DNA of 36,283 bases from Mesorhizobium sp. GTDB lineage: Bacteria; Pseudomonadota; Alphaproteobacteria; Rhizobiales; Rhizobiaceae. The stretch's first letter is position 1. The number at the start of each line of letters is the position of its first letter. The position numbers and the translations under genes are program-made. The DNA lies in assembly GCF_024710845.1 (NCBI RefSeq), contig NZ_JANJTZ010000063.1, forward strand, positions 1 to 36,283. Direction: 5' to 3'. The notes under the pieces were generated by a model that was not told the DNA's origin, did no database searches, and was given only the letters and a program-made list of their open reading frames with translations. Below, in pieces: positions 1 to 11,604 of this stretch.

Positions 1-1314
<1,314 letters not shown>

Positions 1315-1596
1315 GGGGTCTCCTTCGCCGGCGGCACCGGCCTTGCACACGACCCAGATAAGGGCCATATGGCGCATGACAAAACACAAGGGCGGCGAAA
1401 GCCATCCTTGTGGGCAACACAACGTCCGTGTCTTGAGGCGCGGACAATATGCGAACGGCGAGGAGCGGTCAACAACCGCCCGAGTTTCGCACCGCGATAT
1501 GCTTCCTTTGACAAATCAAGGGCTTAGGCGGGCAGAAACGAATTGCGCGGCCGCGTGGCCGCCGCTATCCTCGCGCGTCGCCACAGGAGTGACATC

Positions 1597-2046
1597 ATGC
1601 GCGAGATTCTCGTCGCACAGTTGAAAGACGCGATGAAAGGCGGGGACAAGCGCCGCATTTCGACCATTCGGCTAATCCAGGCCGCGATCAAGGATCGCGA
1701 CATTGCGGCTCGCACCGCTGGCAAGGGGCCGGTCAACGACGAGGAGATCATGCAGATCCTCGCCAAGATGGTGAAACAGCGCGACGAATCGGCCCGCATC
1801 TACGAGGAGGCGAACCGCCTCGAACTCGCGCAGCAGGAGCGCGAGGAGATCGACATCATCAAGTCCTTCCTGCCCAAGCAACTGGGCGAGGAGGAAGTCA
1901 GACAGCTCTGCGCCAAGGTCGTTTCCGATGTCGGCGCGGACGGTCTGCGCGACATGGGCAAGTGCATGGCGGCGCTCAAGGAGCGCTATCCGGGCCAGAT
2001 GGACTTCGGCAAGGCGAGCGGCGTCGTCAAGACGCTGCTGCAGTAA
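1597..2046 (+). CDS. yqeY: GatB/YqeY domain protein
   Basis: A 149-residue cytoplasmic protein of the GatB/YqeY family, related to the tRNA-binding tail domain of GatB, the amidotransferase subunit of Glu/Asp-tRNA amidotransferase. The free-standing family has no settled function. The chosen ATG is preceded by AGGAG (1585-1589) at 7-nt spacing; the frame is open further upstream, but that part does not resemble the family. Recognisable stretches are DAMKGGDKRRISTIRLIQAA near the N-terminus, DEEIMQILAKMVKQRDES in the middle, and MGKCMAALKERYPGQMDFGK near the C-terminus. It lies divergent to carA. In many Rhizobiales carA, this gene, dnaG and rpoD are near neighbours, and the same four are present here with other genes inserted between yqeY and dnaG. 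A perfect hairpin follows the stop codon. Confidence 0.93.
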   Translation: MREILVAQLKDAMKGGDKRRISTIRLIQAAIKDRDIAARTAGKGPVNDEEIMQILAKMVKQRDESARIYEEANRLELAQQEREEIDIIKSFLPKQLGEEEVRQLCAKVVSDVGADGLRDMGKCMAALKERYPGQMDFGKASGVVKTLLQ

Positions 2047-2057
2047 GAAGCGGCGAA

Positions 2058-2080
2058 TCCGGCGGGCATGGCCCGCCGGA
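2058..2080. terminator. Perfect 10-bp hairpin between convergent genes
   Basis: TCCGGCGGGC (2058-2067) pairs perfectly with GCCCGCCGGA (2071-2080) around a 3-nt loop. It sits 12 bases after the yqeY stop and 28 bases after the end of the opposing transporter gene. No clear T-run follows on either strand, so it is either a weak or Rho-assisted terminator shared by the two convergent genes. Confidence 0.6.
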
Positions 2081-2107
2081 ATCCTCCAGCTCGCGGGGAT
2101 GCTGTCG

Positions 2108-3799
2108 TCACGACGCCCTGAGCCGCGAGCCGCGCAGGAGACCCTGTTCCTCCAGGACCGGATAGGCGATCGAGGCGAGCAGCGAGTTGATCTGCTTCAG
2201 GTCGCGGATCGTGTCGAGATGGATCGAACTCGTCTCGACGCTTTTCGCCGAACCGTCGCGCAGGCGTTCGAAATGGCCCTGGGTCGAGAGCTTCTCGCGG
2301 TCGCGCAGGCGGTCCTTCTCCTGGACGAGCTGCAGCGCCGTCTCGCGGTCGCGGCTGATCAGTACGTTGAAGGCGAGGCGGGCATTGCCCAACACCGAGG
2401 CGTGGAAGGCGGTGAGCTCGCGCCAGCCGTCGTCGGTGAATTCCAGCTTGCGGTCCATTTTCTTCTGCACATGCACCAGCATGTTGCGCACGATGATGTC
2501 GCCCACCTGCTCGAGCTTGATGCAGGCGCCGATCAGTTCCTGGCAGCGCAGCGCCTCCGCCTCCGACAAGGTGCGCGCGGTGACGCGGGCGAGGTAGAGC
2601 TTGATCGCGGCGTGCCAGCGATCGACGCGGTCGTCGAGCGCCGACAGCCGGTCGATGCGCGCCTGGGTCGGGTGGCGGTAGAGTTCGATCACCTCCGACA
2701 GCATGATCTCGACCGTCTCGCAGATGCGGACCACTTCGCGGGTGGCGTTGGCGAGCGCCTGGCCCGGCGTGTCGAGGGCGGCCTCATCCAACGCGCTGAG
2801 TTCGACGGGCGCGGCTTCGGGGCTTTGGGCGGGAGGGGCCGACAGGTTGGCGATCCGCGCGGCGGCGCGTGCGGCAAGCGGAGCAAGTGCAAACCCCGAC
2901 AGGGCAAGCAGGCCGTTGAAGACGATGTGGGCATGGACGACCTGGGTTGCCGGCGAGCCGCCCAGCCAGACCATGTCGGGTGCGGCGAGCTGGAAGGCGG
3001 TGAGAGCCAGGATCGCGCCTGTGCCGCGCATCAGGAGATTGCCGATCGGCACGACCCGGGCGGCGGGAACCGCGCCGCGCGACAGGAGCACCGCGATGGC
3101 GCCGGCGCCGAGATTGGCGCCGAGAACGAGCACGACGCCGAGTTCGGCCGGGACCAGGTTGCGGGCGGCAAGCGTCGCGATGAGGAGGATCGCGGCGACG
3201 CTCGAATGGAAGAGCCAGGTCATGATCGCGGCGAGAAGGAACGCGGTTGCCGGGTCGCCCGACAGGTAGTTGACGATGACGGGCAGCAGGCGGCTCTCGC
3301 GCAGCGGCTCCGACGCTTCGCCGATCAGCCTGAGCGACAGGATGAGCAGGCCGACGCCGACGAGGATGCGGCCGAACTGGCGCCAGTCGCGCCGCTCGGT
3401 CGACAGGAACATCGTCGTGCCGGCGAGGATGCAGAGCGGGACGAGGATCGACAGGTCGAAGGACAAGAGCTTGACGACCAGCGCCGAGCCGAAATCGGCC
3501 CCGAGAACCGCAAGCAGCCCCGCCGTTCCGCCGACGACGCCGGCGCCGGAGAAGGAGGCGACGAGCAGGCTTACCGCCGTTGCGCTCTGCAGGGCGATGG
3601 CAAGAAGCGCGCCGCCGAGCACGGCCAGAAGCGGATTGCGCAGCGCCGGCGCCAGCCGGTTGCGCAGCACGTCGCCATAGGCGCGCTCGACGCCGGTGCG
3701 CACCATGCGCGTCGCCCATAGAAGCAGGGCGACCGCGCCGGCAAGGTTGAGGAGGACGACAATGCCGCTCATCGCGACAGCCGGAAGCTTGACCACCAA
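2108..3799 (-). CDS. Na/Pi cotransporter family protein with PhoU-like domain
   Basis: A 563-residue inner-membrane protein of the NptA/YjbB type (Na/Pi cotransporter repeats followed by a PhoU-like cytoplasmic domain), expected to move phosphate with sodium. The first ~310 residues are hydrophobic helices. They contain the family's duplicated Q-S-A-T/S element: ALQSATAVSLLVA near residue 70 and a degenerate second copy, LFHSSVAAILLIA, near residue 195. Residues ~340-540 are a helical, charged PhoU-like part. A second ATG at 3772 starts MSGIVVLLNLAG and could be the real start, because the first nine residues add little. The gene runs convergent to yqeY and in the same direction as the MFS gene upstream, about 240 bp apart. 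Transport direction (uptake or export) cannot be told from sequence. Confidence 0.88.
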   Translation of the reverse strand: MVVKLPAVAMSGIVVLLNLAGAVALLLWATRMVRTGVERAYGDVLRNRLAPALRNPLLAVLGGALLAIALQSATAVSLLVASFSGAGVVGGTAGLLAVLGADFGSALVVKLLSFDLSILVPLCILAGTTMFLSTERRDWRQFGRILVGVGLLILSLRLIGEASEPLRESRLLPVIVNYLSGDPATAFLLAAIMTWLFHSSVAAILLIATLAARNLVPAELGVVLVLGANLGAGAIAVLLSRGAVPAARVVPIGNLLMRGTGAILALTAFQLAAPDMVWLGGSPATQVVHAHIVFNGLLALSGFALAPLAARAAARIANLSAPPAQSPEAAPVELSALDEAALDTPGQALANATREVVRICETVEIMLSEVIELYRHPTQARIDRLSALDDRVDRWHAAIKLYLARVTARTLSEAEALRCQELIGACIKLEQVGDIIVRNMLVHVQKKMDRKLEFTDDGWRELTAFHASVLGNARLAFNVLISRDRETALQLVQEKDRLRDREKLSTQGHFERLRDGSAKSVETSSIHLDTIRDLKQINSLLASIAYPVLEEQGLLRGSRLRAS

Positions 3800-4041
3800 C
3801 GCATGCAGCGCGCCTCGTCGGATATGGGTTTATGGCAGCGAATCGGCAGCATAATCGAAGTCCAGCAGGTTAGCCGGATAATATTTTGTGCCCTTGCGCG
3901 GCGTCTCTCCGGCAGCGACCCGCGATGTCGGGAACGGAGCGGCTGGGGCGGCCTGCCGCGCTCGAACGTCGCTCTCTGCAAACGCCGACGTCATGAAAAT
4001 CGTTCATGCTGGCCGAACGAAAGGTCCGACGCGGTTCGGCG

Positions 4042-5238
4042 TCAGGCAATTTCGGGCGCGGCGGAGACGGGCGCCGGAGGGAGCATCCCGCCACGCCGTT
4101 CGGCCCACCAGGACAGGATCGCGACGGCGGTGGCGATCGTCAGCGCGGCGACCCCGAAAAGCGGCAGCGCGCGGTAGGGCACACCCGCCTGGAGGACGAT
4201 CGCGCCTAAGGATGCGGCAATCGCGATGCCGAGATTGAAACCGGACGGAATCAGCGCCGAGGCGAGGTTCGGGGCGTCGGCCGTCCAGCCGAGGATGCGC
4301 GACTGGATGGGCGTGCCAATCGCGAAGTTCAGGCCTCCCCACACGAAGAGCGCGATCACCATCGGAACCGGGTAGGGGCCGACGACATAGATGACGAGGA
4401 GGAGGACGGCCTGGATGGCGAGCAGGGAGATCAGGCTCGGCATCAGCCGCCAGTCGGCGAGGCGGCCGCCCGCCAGCACGCCCACCGTCGAGCCGATGCC
4501 GATGGCAAGCAGCACCCAGGGAATCGTGCGCTCGTCCAGTCCGGTGACGCTCTGGAGGAGCGGCGAGATGTAGGTGAAGGGCAGCATCTGGCCGATCATC
4601 AGCATCAGCATGATGATCAGGCAGGTCCAGACCTGCTGGCGGCCGAGCGCGCGGACTTCGCGGGCCAGACTTCCGGGCCGGTGGGCAGGGCCGACGCGAC
4701 GGGGCAAGAGGAGTGCGATGGCCGCCAGGCTCACGATGCCGAGCGCGAACATCGACCAGAACGTGGCGCGCCAGCCCAGCCAGCCGCCGATGGCCGCGCC
4801 GATCGGCACGCCGACGATGTTGGACACGGTCAGGCCGGCGAGGATGATGGCGATGGCCTGGCCGCGCTTGCCTTCCGGAACCAGACTGACCGCGACGACC
4901 ATCGCCACGCCGAAGAACGTGCCGTGCGTGACGGCGATCGCGGCGCGAAGCGCCAGCATCGCCGGGAAACCGGGCGCCAGCGCACAGGCCATCTGGCCGG
5001 CGGTAAAGACGGCGAGAAGGGCAAGAAGCAGCGTCTTGCGCGACATCGTCGCCGTGGCGACGGTCAGGAACGGACCGCCCAACGCCACGCCCAGAGCATA
5101 GCCGGAGACGAGATAGCCCGCAGTCGGCACGGAAACGTCGAGGCCGGCCGCCACCTGCGGCAGGATGCCGGCGATGACGAATTCGGTCGTGCCGAAGGCG
5201 AAAGCGGCGAGGAAGAGGGCAATGAGGGGGAGGGGCAT
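4042..5238 (-). CDS. MFS transporter, DHA1-type (AraJ/YdhP-like)
   Basis: A major facilitator superfamily protein with about 12 hydrophobic segments in roughly 398 residues, in the inner membrane. The ATG at 5238 begins MPLPLIALFLAAFAFGTTEF, the usual start of AraJ/YdhP-like drug and sugar efflux permeases. The frame stays open to a GTG at 5310, giving a 24-residue extension that does not look like family sequence, so I prefer 5238 although its Shine-Dalgarno is poor. Family features include TTEFVIAGILPQVA in helix 1, the loop after helix 2 ending MSRKTLLL, and GRLADWRLMPSL in the second half. Substrate is unknown. A 437-bp gene-free stretch separates it from the divergent NTF2/TetR genes, so a shared regulatory region is possible but not shown. 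Confidence 0.9.
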   Translation of the reverse strand: MPLPLIALFLAAFAFGTTEFVIAGILPQVAAGLDVSVPTAGYLVSGYALGVALGGPFLTVATATMSRKTLLLALLAVFTAGQMACALAPGFPAMLALRAAIAVTHGTFFGVAMVVAVSLVPEGKRGQAIAIILAGLTVSNIVGVPIGAAIGGWLGWRATFWSMFALGIVSLAAIALLLPRRVGPAHRPGSLAREVRALGRQQVWTCLIIMLMLMIGQMLPFTYISPLLQSVTGLDERTIPWVLLAIGIGSTVGVLAGGRLADWRLMPSLISLLAIQAVLLLVIYVVGPYPVPMVIALFVWGGLNFAIGTPIQSRILGWTADAPNLASALIPSGFNLGIAIAASLGAIVLQAGVPYRALPLFGVAALTIATAVAILSWWAERRGGMLPPAPVSAAPEIA

Positions 5239-5675
5239 CGAAACGACCGGACTGAATTGGCAAGAACTGGCGAAAAGGAAAGGCGCTCGCGGAACGGCCT
5301 CTAGCACCACATATCCGGACAGGCAGCAATGCAGAACTGCGCGAGCCGGGTGCAGTTTTTCTGGACGGCCGAGACCCCGGCGCCGGCGCGGCGAGACGGC
5401 GCGACGAAATGCAAGAGGAACGCCGCAAGGGCATCAGTCTGCGAAGGGCGGCAGCATCCGGTGAAACGCCGTGACAGACGCACGAGGCTCTCGTGCCAGT
5501 CGGCGGGGAGGCCTACATGCGGGCGATGCGATTTTCACCCGCCTCCCTCGACAAGTTCGCGAATGGGGTCCTGTTTTCCTTCAATTCGCACGGTGGGTCC
5601 GTTCCGGCCGAAAGACACTTGTAACCAGTCGCTCAATGTGTAATGTACAGTACATTACATATAAGGGAGGACCCA
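5239..5675. other. Gene-free divergent region
   Basis: About 440 bases lie between the MFS gene (-) and the SgcJ-like gene (+). I find no convincing protein in it: the open frames are rich in Arg, Pro, Cys and Ser and resemble nothing. Its right end holds the promoter and palindrome described separately. The remainder, 5239-5610, shows nothing I can name. Confidence 0.6.
5619..5659 (+). promoter_or_regulatory. Promoter with perfect 21-bp palindromic operator
   Basis: Arms TGTAATGTAC (5639-5648) and GTACATTACA (5650-5659) are exact reverse complements around one base, A5649. A possible -35, TTGTAA (5619-5624), lies 16 bases before TAATGT (5641-5646), a fair -10 that lies wholly inside the palindrome. 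The palindrome ends 16 bases before the start codon of the downstream gene. This is the expected geometry for repression, and the TetR gene two cistrons down is the obvious candidate repressor. The palindrome is directly visible; the promoter hexamers and the regulator assignment are inference. Confidence 0.75.
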
Positions 5676-6074
5676 ATGATCGACTCAGGCCAGATACCCG
5701 CCGCGTTTGCAGACTGCTGGAACCGCCACGAAATGGGGGCTTTCGCGGAGCTGTTCGAGTTGGATGCGCATTTCGTCAATGTGTTCGGCACCCATTGGCG
5801 GGGCAGGGAGGAGATCGAAGCTGCTCATCGGGCGACGCATAGTACGGTCTTCAGCCGGTCGCATCTGGCTATCGGCGCGGTTGATCGAATCGAGCTTTCG
5901 CACGACGGCGCGGTGCAGTATGCGCAGTGGACGCTGGACGGGCTTTTCGCCCCCGACGGCAATGCAATGTCGCCAAGACAAGGCATCCTTCTGTTCGTCA
6001 GCAGGAGACAAGGCGACGGAACGTGGCGAATCGCGGCTGCTCAAAATACGGACATCACGACGCCGCCGAACTGA
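5676..6074 (+). CDS. SgcJ/EcaC-like NTF2-fold protein (DUF4440/SnoaL-like)
   Basis: A 132-residue cytoplasmic protein with the pattern of the NTF2-like superfamily as in SgcJ/EcaC. It has an N-terminal helix (ADCWNRHEMGAFAELFELDA), FVNVFGTHWRGREEIEAAH, and C-terminal strands ending GDGTWRIAAAQNTDI. Such proteins are cone-shaped dimers. Some are enzymes acting on small ring compounds, but no catalytic function can be assigned here. The ATG at 5676 has a strong Shine-Dalgarno, AAGGGAGG (5663-5670); an upstream in-frame ATG at 5643 lies inside the operator and is unlikely. It is probably co-transcribed with the TetR gene, which starts 35 bp after its stop. The two are likely a regulated pair under the 21-bp palindrome. 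Confidence 0.85.
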   Translation: MIDSGQIPAAFADCWNRHEMGAFAELFELDAHFVNVFGTHWRGREEIEAAHRATHSTVFSRSHLAIGAVDRIELSHDGAVQYAQWTLDGLFAPDGNAMSPRQGILLFVSRRQGDGTWRIAAAQNTDITTPPN

Positions 6075-6109
6075 ATTCCGGCCTTCGGGATGGCCGGCCC
6101 GGAGACTGC

Positions 6110-6751
6110 GTGAAAGACAGGCTGAAGGCACGACGCGAGAAGTTCATGGATGCGGCGCTGGATGTCTTCCTCGCCGACGGGTTCGAGCGCGCATCGATCG
6201 ATCGTGTGGTCGAACTGTCGGGCGGCTCGAAAACCACGCTCTACAAACTGTTCGGCAACAAGGAAGGATTGTTCTTCGCGATCCTGCGCCGGGCTGCCGA
6301 AAAGATCGGGGCGGGCGATGAGAGACCTGCGCTTCCGGCCGACGCCAGCGGCGTCGTCGTCCTTCTGACGGATGTCGGGATGAGCATCGTCACCAACATC
6401 CTGACGAGCCGCATCATCGGCATCTATCAACTGGCCGTCGAAGCGACGCGCAGCGCACCGGAACTCGGCAAGCTCTACTATGAGGGGGGACCCTGGAAGG
6501 CGCAGGGCGATTTCGCCGATCTGCTAAGTCGGCTCGACGCTGCCGGACTCTTGCGTGTCGATGACGCCGAACTGGCCTCGCGCTTCTTCTTCGGAATGAT
6601 GCTCGACAAGCACCACCTGGCGATGTCGCTGGGGGTGGCCAGCGAGATCGATGCGGCCGAGGCTAAGCGCCTAGTGACGGGGGCGGTGGGCGTCTTTCTT
6701 TCGGCCTACGGGATTTCTTCGCCGGAACGTGGGGATAGCGGGCAAGGCTGA
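6110..6751 (+). CDS. TetR/AcrR family transcriptional regulator
   Basis: A 213-residue DNA-binding repressor-type protein. The start is taken as GTG 6110, preceded by GGAG (6101-6104); an ATG at 6146 would cut into the first helix. Residues ~5-55 form the TetR helix-turn-helix (FMDAALDVFLADGFERASID, then LSGGSKTTLYKLFGNKEGLF). The rest is a helical ligand and dimerisation domain, resembling the AefR-like C-terminal class, with RFFFGMMLDKHHLAM near its end. It follows the SgcJ-like gene and probably forms an operon with it, making autoregulation through the 5639-5659 palindrome likely. The inducer is unknown. Its end lies only 57 bp before dnaG. Confidence 0.88.
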   Translation: MKDRLKARREKFMDAALDVFLADGFERASIDRVVELSGGSKTTLYKLFGNKEGLFFAILRRAAEKIGAGDERPALPADASGVVVLLTDVGMSIVTNILTSRIIGIYQLAVEATRSAPELGKLYYEGGPWKAQGDFADLLSRLDAAGLLRVDDAELASRFFFGMMLDKHHLAMSLGVASEIDAAEAKRLVTGAVGVFLSAYGISSPERGDSGQG

Positions 6752-6779
6752 CGATCCGTGTCGCAACCCGATCCGCACG

Positions 6780-6793
6780 CGTCTATATAGACG
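6780..6793. promoter_or_regulatory. 14-bp palindrome CGTCTATATAGACG before dnaG
   Basis: CGTCTAT and ATAGACG are exact reverse complements with no spacer, lying 15 bases before the dnaG start. The centre TATATA could serve as a -10 element, but I see no convincing -35 at 16-18 bases. It may be a dnaG promoter or operator, or chance; there is no independent support. Confidence 0.3.
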
Positions 6794-6808
6794 ATCCAAG
6801 AGGCCCCG

Positions 6809-8719
6809 ATGCGCTTTCCACCCGCCTTCCTCGACGAGATTCGCGACCGCGTGCCGATATCCACGGTGATCGGCGGCCGCGTGTCGTGGGATCGGAAGAA
6901 GACCAATGCGTCGCGGGGCGACTACTGGGCGTGCTGCCCGTTTCACGGCGAGAAGTCGCCGTCGTTCCACTGCGAGGACAAGAAGGGGCGGTACCACTGC
7001 TTCGGCTGCGGCGTGTCGGGAGACCATTTCCGCTTCCTGACCGACCTCGAGGGCCTGTCCTTCCCCGAAGCCGTCGAGCGGATCGCGGGCATGGCAGGCG
7101 TTGCGATGCCCGCGCGCGACGAGGTGCAGGAAAAGCGCGAACAGCAGCGCGCCAGCCTGACCGACGTGATGGAAATGGCGACGCGCTGGTTCCAGGACCG
7201 GCTGCAGGGGCCGGAGGGAGCGAAAGCCCGCGCGTATCTGCGCGACCGGGGACTGACATCGGTAACGCAGCAGACGTTCCGGCTCGGCTACGCACCCGAG
7301 AGCCGCAACGCACTCAAGGAATATCTGGCGTCCAAGGGCGTCGGCAAGGACCAGATCGAGGCCTGCGGACTGGTGCGGCACGGCGACGACATCGCGGTTT
7401 CCTACGACTATTTCCGCGACCGGATCATGTTCCCGATCGAGGACCGGCAGGGCAAGGTGATCGCCTTCGGCGGCAGGGCGCTGAGTTCGGATGCGCTGGC
7501 CAAATACATGAACTCGCCCGATACCGAGCTCTTCCACAAGGGCAACGTGCTCTACAACTTCGCCCGCGCCCGCAAGGCGCAGGGGAAGGACGGCACGATC
7601 ATCGCGGTCGAGGGCTACATGGACGCGATCGCGCTGGCGCAGGCGGGCTTCGGCAATGTCGTGGCGCCGCTGGGCACGGCGCTGACGGAGAACCAGCTCG
7701 AACTGTTGTGGCGGATGACCGGCGAGCCGGTGCTGTGCTTCGACGGCGACAAGGCGGGCCTGAAGGCGGCGTGGCGCGCGGCGGATCTGGCGCTGCCGCT
7801 GGTGCAGGCGGGCAGAACGGTGCGTTTCGCACTGCTGACCGAGGGCAAGGATCCGGACGACCTGGTGCGTACCGAAGGGCCGGATGCGTTTGCGAAGGTG
7901 CTGGCCGAGGCGCGGCCGCTGGTCGACCTCATCTGGATGCGCGAGACATCGGGCGGGGTGTTCGACACGCCGGAGAAGCGGGCTGAACTGGAAAAATCGC
8001 TGCGCGAGATCACCTCGCGCGTCAGGGACGAGAGCGTGCGCTTCCACTACCAACAGGAAATGCGCGAACGCGTGCAGGTGTTCTTCGGCTCGAGGCGTCC
8101 GCCCCGCAACCAGGGCGGCAATTTCCGCAAGGGCGACCAGCAGCGGAAAGGGCCGATCGCCGAGGGGCGCATGCCGGTGAGCGAGAGCCTGGCGCGATCG
8201 GCAATGGTCAAGGGCGGGGCAATGCCGATCCGCGAGGCGGCGATCATGGTGGCGCTGATCAGCCACCCGGCGCTGATCGAGGAGAACTACGAGCAGATCG
8301 AAATGCTCGAGCTGTCGCATCCGGGACTGGTGCAGTTGCACACGGCGATGCTCGACGCGCTGGCGCATGACGCGGCCGGCGACCGGGAATCGCTTCTGGA
8401 GGTGGTGTGCGCGGCCGGACTGGAGCCGGTCTGGGACCAGGCGACGATGATGATGCGCCGGGTGCGGGAATGGTCGGCGCTGGAGGATGCGGCGCTGGAC
8501 GATGCCCGCGACGCCTTCGCGCAGGCGCTCCACTTGCACCGCAGCCAGCGCACTCTACATAAAGAACTGAAGGCAGCGGAGATCGCACTCGCGTCGGAGT
8601 CGACGGAAGAGAACTTCCTCCGCCTTCTCGACATACAGTCACAGTTCCGCGACATCCAGGCAACCGAAGCGCTGATCGAGGGCTTCGGCGTGCAGTCGGG
8701 GCGCGCAGGACGAAACTGA
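6809..8719 (+). CDS. dnaG: DNA primase
   Basis: The replicative primase, which makes RNA primers for Okazaki fragments at the fork together with DnaB. It is 636 residues, normal for the family. The CHC2 zinc ribbon lies at residues ~40-70 (CPFHGEKSPSFHC and YHCFGCG). The catalytic core follows, and the TOPRIM fold shows EGYMD near residue 268 and CFDGDKAG near 311. The C-terminal ~180 residues are the helicase-binding region, preceded by a charged Gly/Arg/Lys linker (SRRPPRNQGGNFRKGDQQRK). The start ATG at 6809 begins MRFPPAFLDEIRDRVPISTV, typical of alphaproteobacterial DnaG. rpoD follows in the same direction after 375 bp, the usual macromolecular-synthesis arrangement. Identification is secure. 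Confidence 0.98.
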   Translation: MRFPPAFLDEIRDRVPISTVIGGRVSWDRKKTNASRGDYWACCPFHGEKSPSFHCEDKKGRYHCFGCGVSGDHFRFLTDLEGLSFPEAVERIAGMAGVAMPARDEVQEKREQQRASLTDVMEMATRWFQDRLQGPEGAKARAYLRDRGLTSVTQQTFRLGYAPESRNALKEYLASKGVGKDQIEACGLVRHGDDIAVSYDYFRDRIMFPIEDRQGKVIAFGGRALSSDALAKYMNSPDTELFHKGNVLYNFARARKAQGKDGTIIAVEGYMDAIALAQAGFGNVVAPLGTALTENQLELLWRMTGEPVLCFDGDKAGLKAAWRAADLALPLVQAGRTVRFALLTEGKDPDDLVRTEGPDAFAKVLAEARPLVDLIWMRETSGGVFDTPEKRAELEKSLREITSRVRDESVRFHYQQEMRERVQVFFGSRRPPRNQGGNFRKGDQQRKGPIAEGRMPVSESLARSAMVKGGAMPIREAAIMVALISHPALIEENYEQIEMLELSHPGLVQLHTAMLDALAHDAAGDRESLLEVVCAAGLEPVWDQATMMMRRVREWSALEDAALDDARDAFAQALHLHRSQRTLHKELKAAEIALASESTEENFLRLLDIQSQFRDIQATEALIEGFGVQSGRAGRN

Positions 8720-9094
8720 ATGTCGTGCAGAGCGTGCGAAAACCGGGCGAAACGCCCCAATTGATTCGCTTTTTTGCCGCGAATCAGGTTTGAGCCGCTT
8801 GACGTTCGGTACAATTGTCGGAATCACGACGGTTCGAGACAGGCAAGTCTGCGGAAAACCGCAAGATCATGAACTGGCCGAAAGGCCGAGGAACAGGACG
8901 GAGCGCTGGCCGCTGCAGGGAAACGAATCCCGCAATCGGTAACAGGGTTAATCGGACATTAAGCGGATCGCCGGATAGCTGCTCCCACCGGGGCGGGAAT
9001 CGAACCGTATCCGCACCTTATCCTCGGCAGACGAATCCTGCGCCCTATCTATAGGGGCGGACTCAGATGGCCCACGCGTTTGGAGATGCATAGA
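8720..9094. other. Gene-free dnaG-rpoD intergenic region
   Basis: No coding frame is credible in these 375 bases, which must hold the rpoD promoter(s) and leader. An 8-bp inverted repeat, TGATTCGC (8762-8769) and GCGAATCA (8779-8786), encloses TTTTTTGCC. It might be a weak terminator for dnaG, though the T-run is in the loop and not after the stem. A short palindrome, CCCTAT-CT-ATAGGG (9043-9056), lies about 40 bases before the rpoD start. No clean sigma-70 promoter with correct spacing is evident to me. Confidence 0.5.
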
Positions 9095-11119
<2,025 letters not shown>

Positions 11120-11137
11120 CCCAGAGGCGAAATCATC

Positions 11138-11167
11138 AAAAAGCCGCGGCATCGTCCGCGGCTTTTT
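11138..11167 (+). terminator. Rho-independent terminator after rpoD
   Basis: AAAAAGCCGCGG (11138-11149) pairs with CCGCGGCTTTTT (11156-11167) around a 6-nt loop, 18 bases after the rpoD stop. The stem is GC-rich and ends in a T-run, as expected for intrinsic termination. Confidence 0.92.
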
Positions 11168-11208
11168 CTTGTGCTATGGACGGTGCCATCCAAACGGGGG
11201 GTGGGACG

Positions 11209-11583
11209 ATGAGATCTGTTGCACGACTTTTGCGGACTGGCGCGTTTGCGTTCGGCCTGAGCCTGGCCGGCGCCGGCGTTGCGCTGGCGGATTTCGGGGC
11301 GATCGCGTTCTCCCCACAGAACGGTGCGTACGGCTATTCCTACGGCGCCGGAACGCGGGCGCAGGCCGAGCGGATCGCGATGAGCAACTGCCGGGCCAAT
11401 GGCGCCGGCTGCCGCCTTCTGGTCTATTTCCAGAACGCCTGCGGCGCCCTCGCGGTCGGCAACGGCAATGGATACGGATATGCTTGGGCCGGGAGCCGCG
11501 GTCAGGCCGAGGGGCGGGCGATGCGGGAATGCCGCAATCAAACGTCGTCCTGCCGGATTGTCGCGTGGAGCTGCAGCGGCTGA
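11209..11583 (+). CDS. Exported DUF4189 domain protein
   Basis: A 124-residue protein with a Sec-type signal peptide: MRSVARLLRTG, then a hydrophobic core, with cleavage likely after GVALA near residue 26. The mature part is a DUF4189 domain: FGAIAFSPQNGAYGYSYGAG, repeated AERIAMSNC / GRAMRECR elements and six cysteines (CRANGAGCR, NACGAL, ECRNQTSSCR, SCSG) that could form disulfides in the periplasm. The domain has no established biochemical role. The start ATG has a G-rich ribosome site just upstream. It stands alone between the rpoD terminator and the convergent HTH-citrate synthase gene. Confidence 0.85.
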   Translation: MRSVARLLRTGAFAFGLSLAGAGVALADFGAIAFSPQNGAYGYSYGAGTRAQAERIAMSNCRANGAGCRLLVYFQNACGALAVGNGNGYGYAWAGSRGQAEGRAMRECRNQTSSCRIVAWSCSG

Positions 11584-11604
11584 GCTGCCGACAATCGAAT
11601 CTCG

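Noticed and set aside
1928-3721. Long open frame (597 codons) on the plus strand opposite the Na/Pi transporter gene
   Set aside because: It is rich in Arg, Gln, Asp and Glu with no domain, as expected for the mirror frame of a GC-rich gene; the minus strand encodes a clear membrane protein.
5329-5643. 104-codon open frame in the gap before the NTF2 gene
   Set aside because: No ribosome site, erratic composition (Arg, Pro, Cys, Ser) and it runs into the operator.
6671-8539. Long open frame (622 codons) on the minus strand opposite dnaG
   Set aside because: Mirror-frame artefact of high GC content; dnaG on the plus strand is unmistakable.
8799-8815. TTGACG followed by TACAAT upstream of rpoD
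   Set aside because: The two hexamers are only 5 bases apart, which cannot be a sigma-70 promoter.
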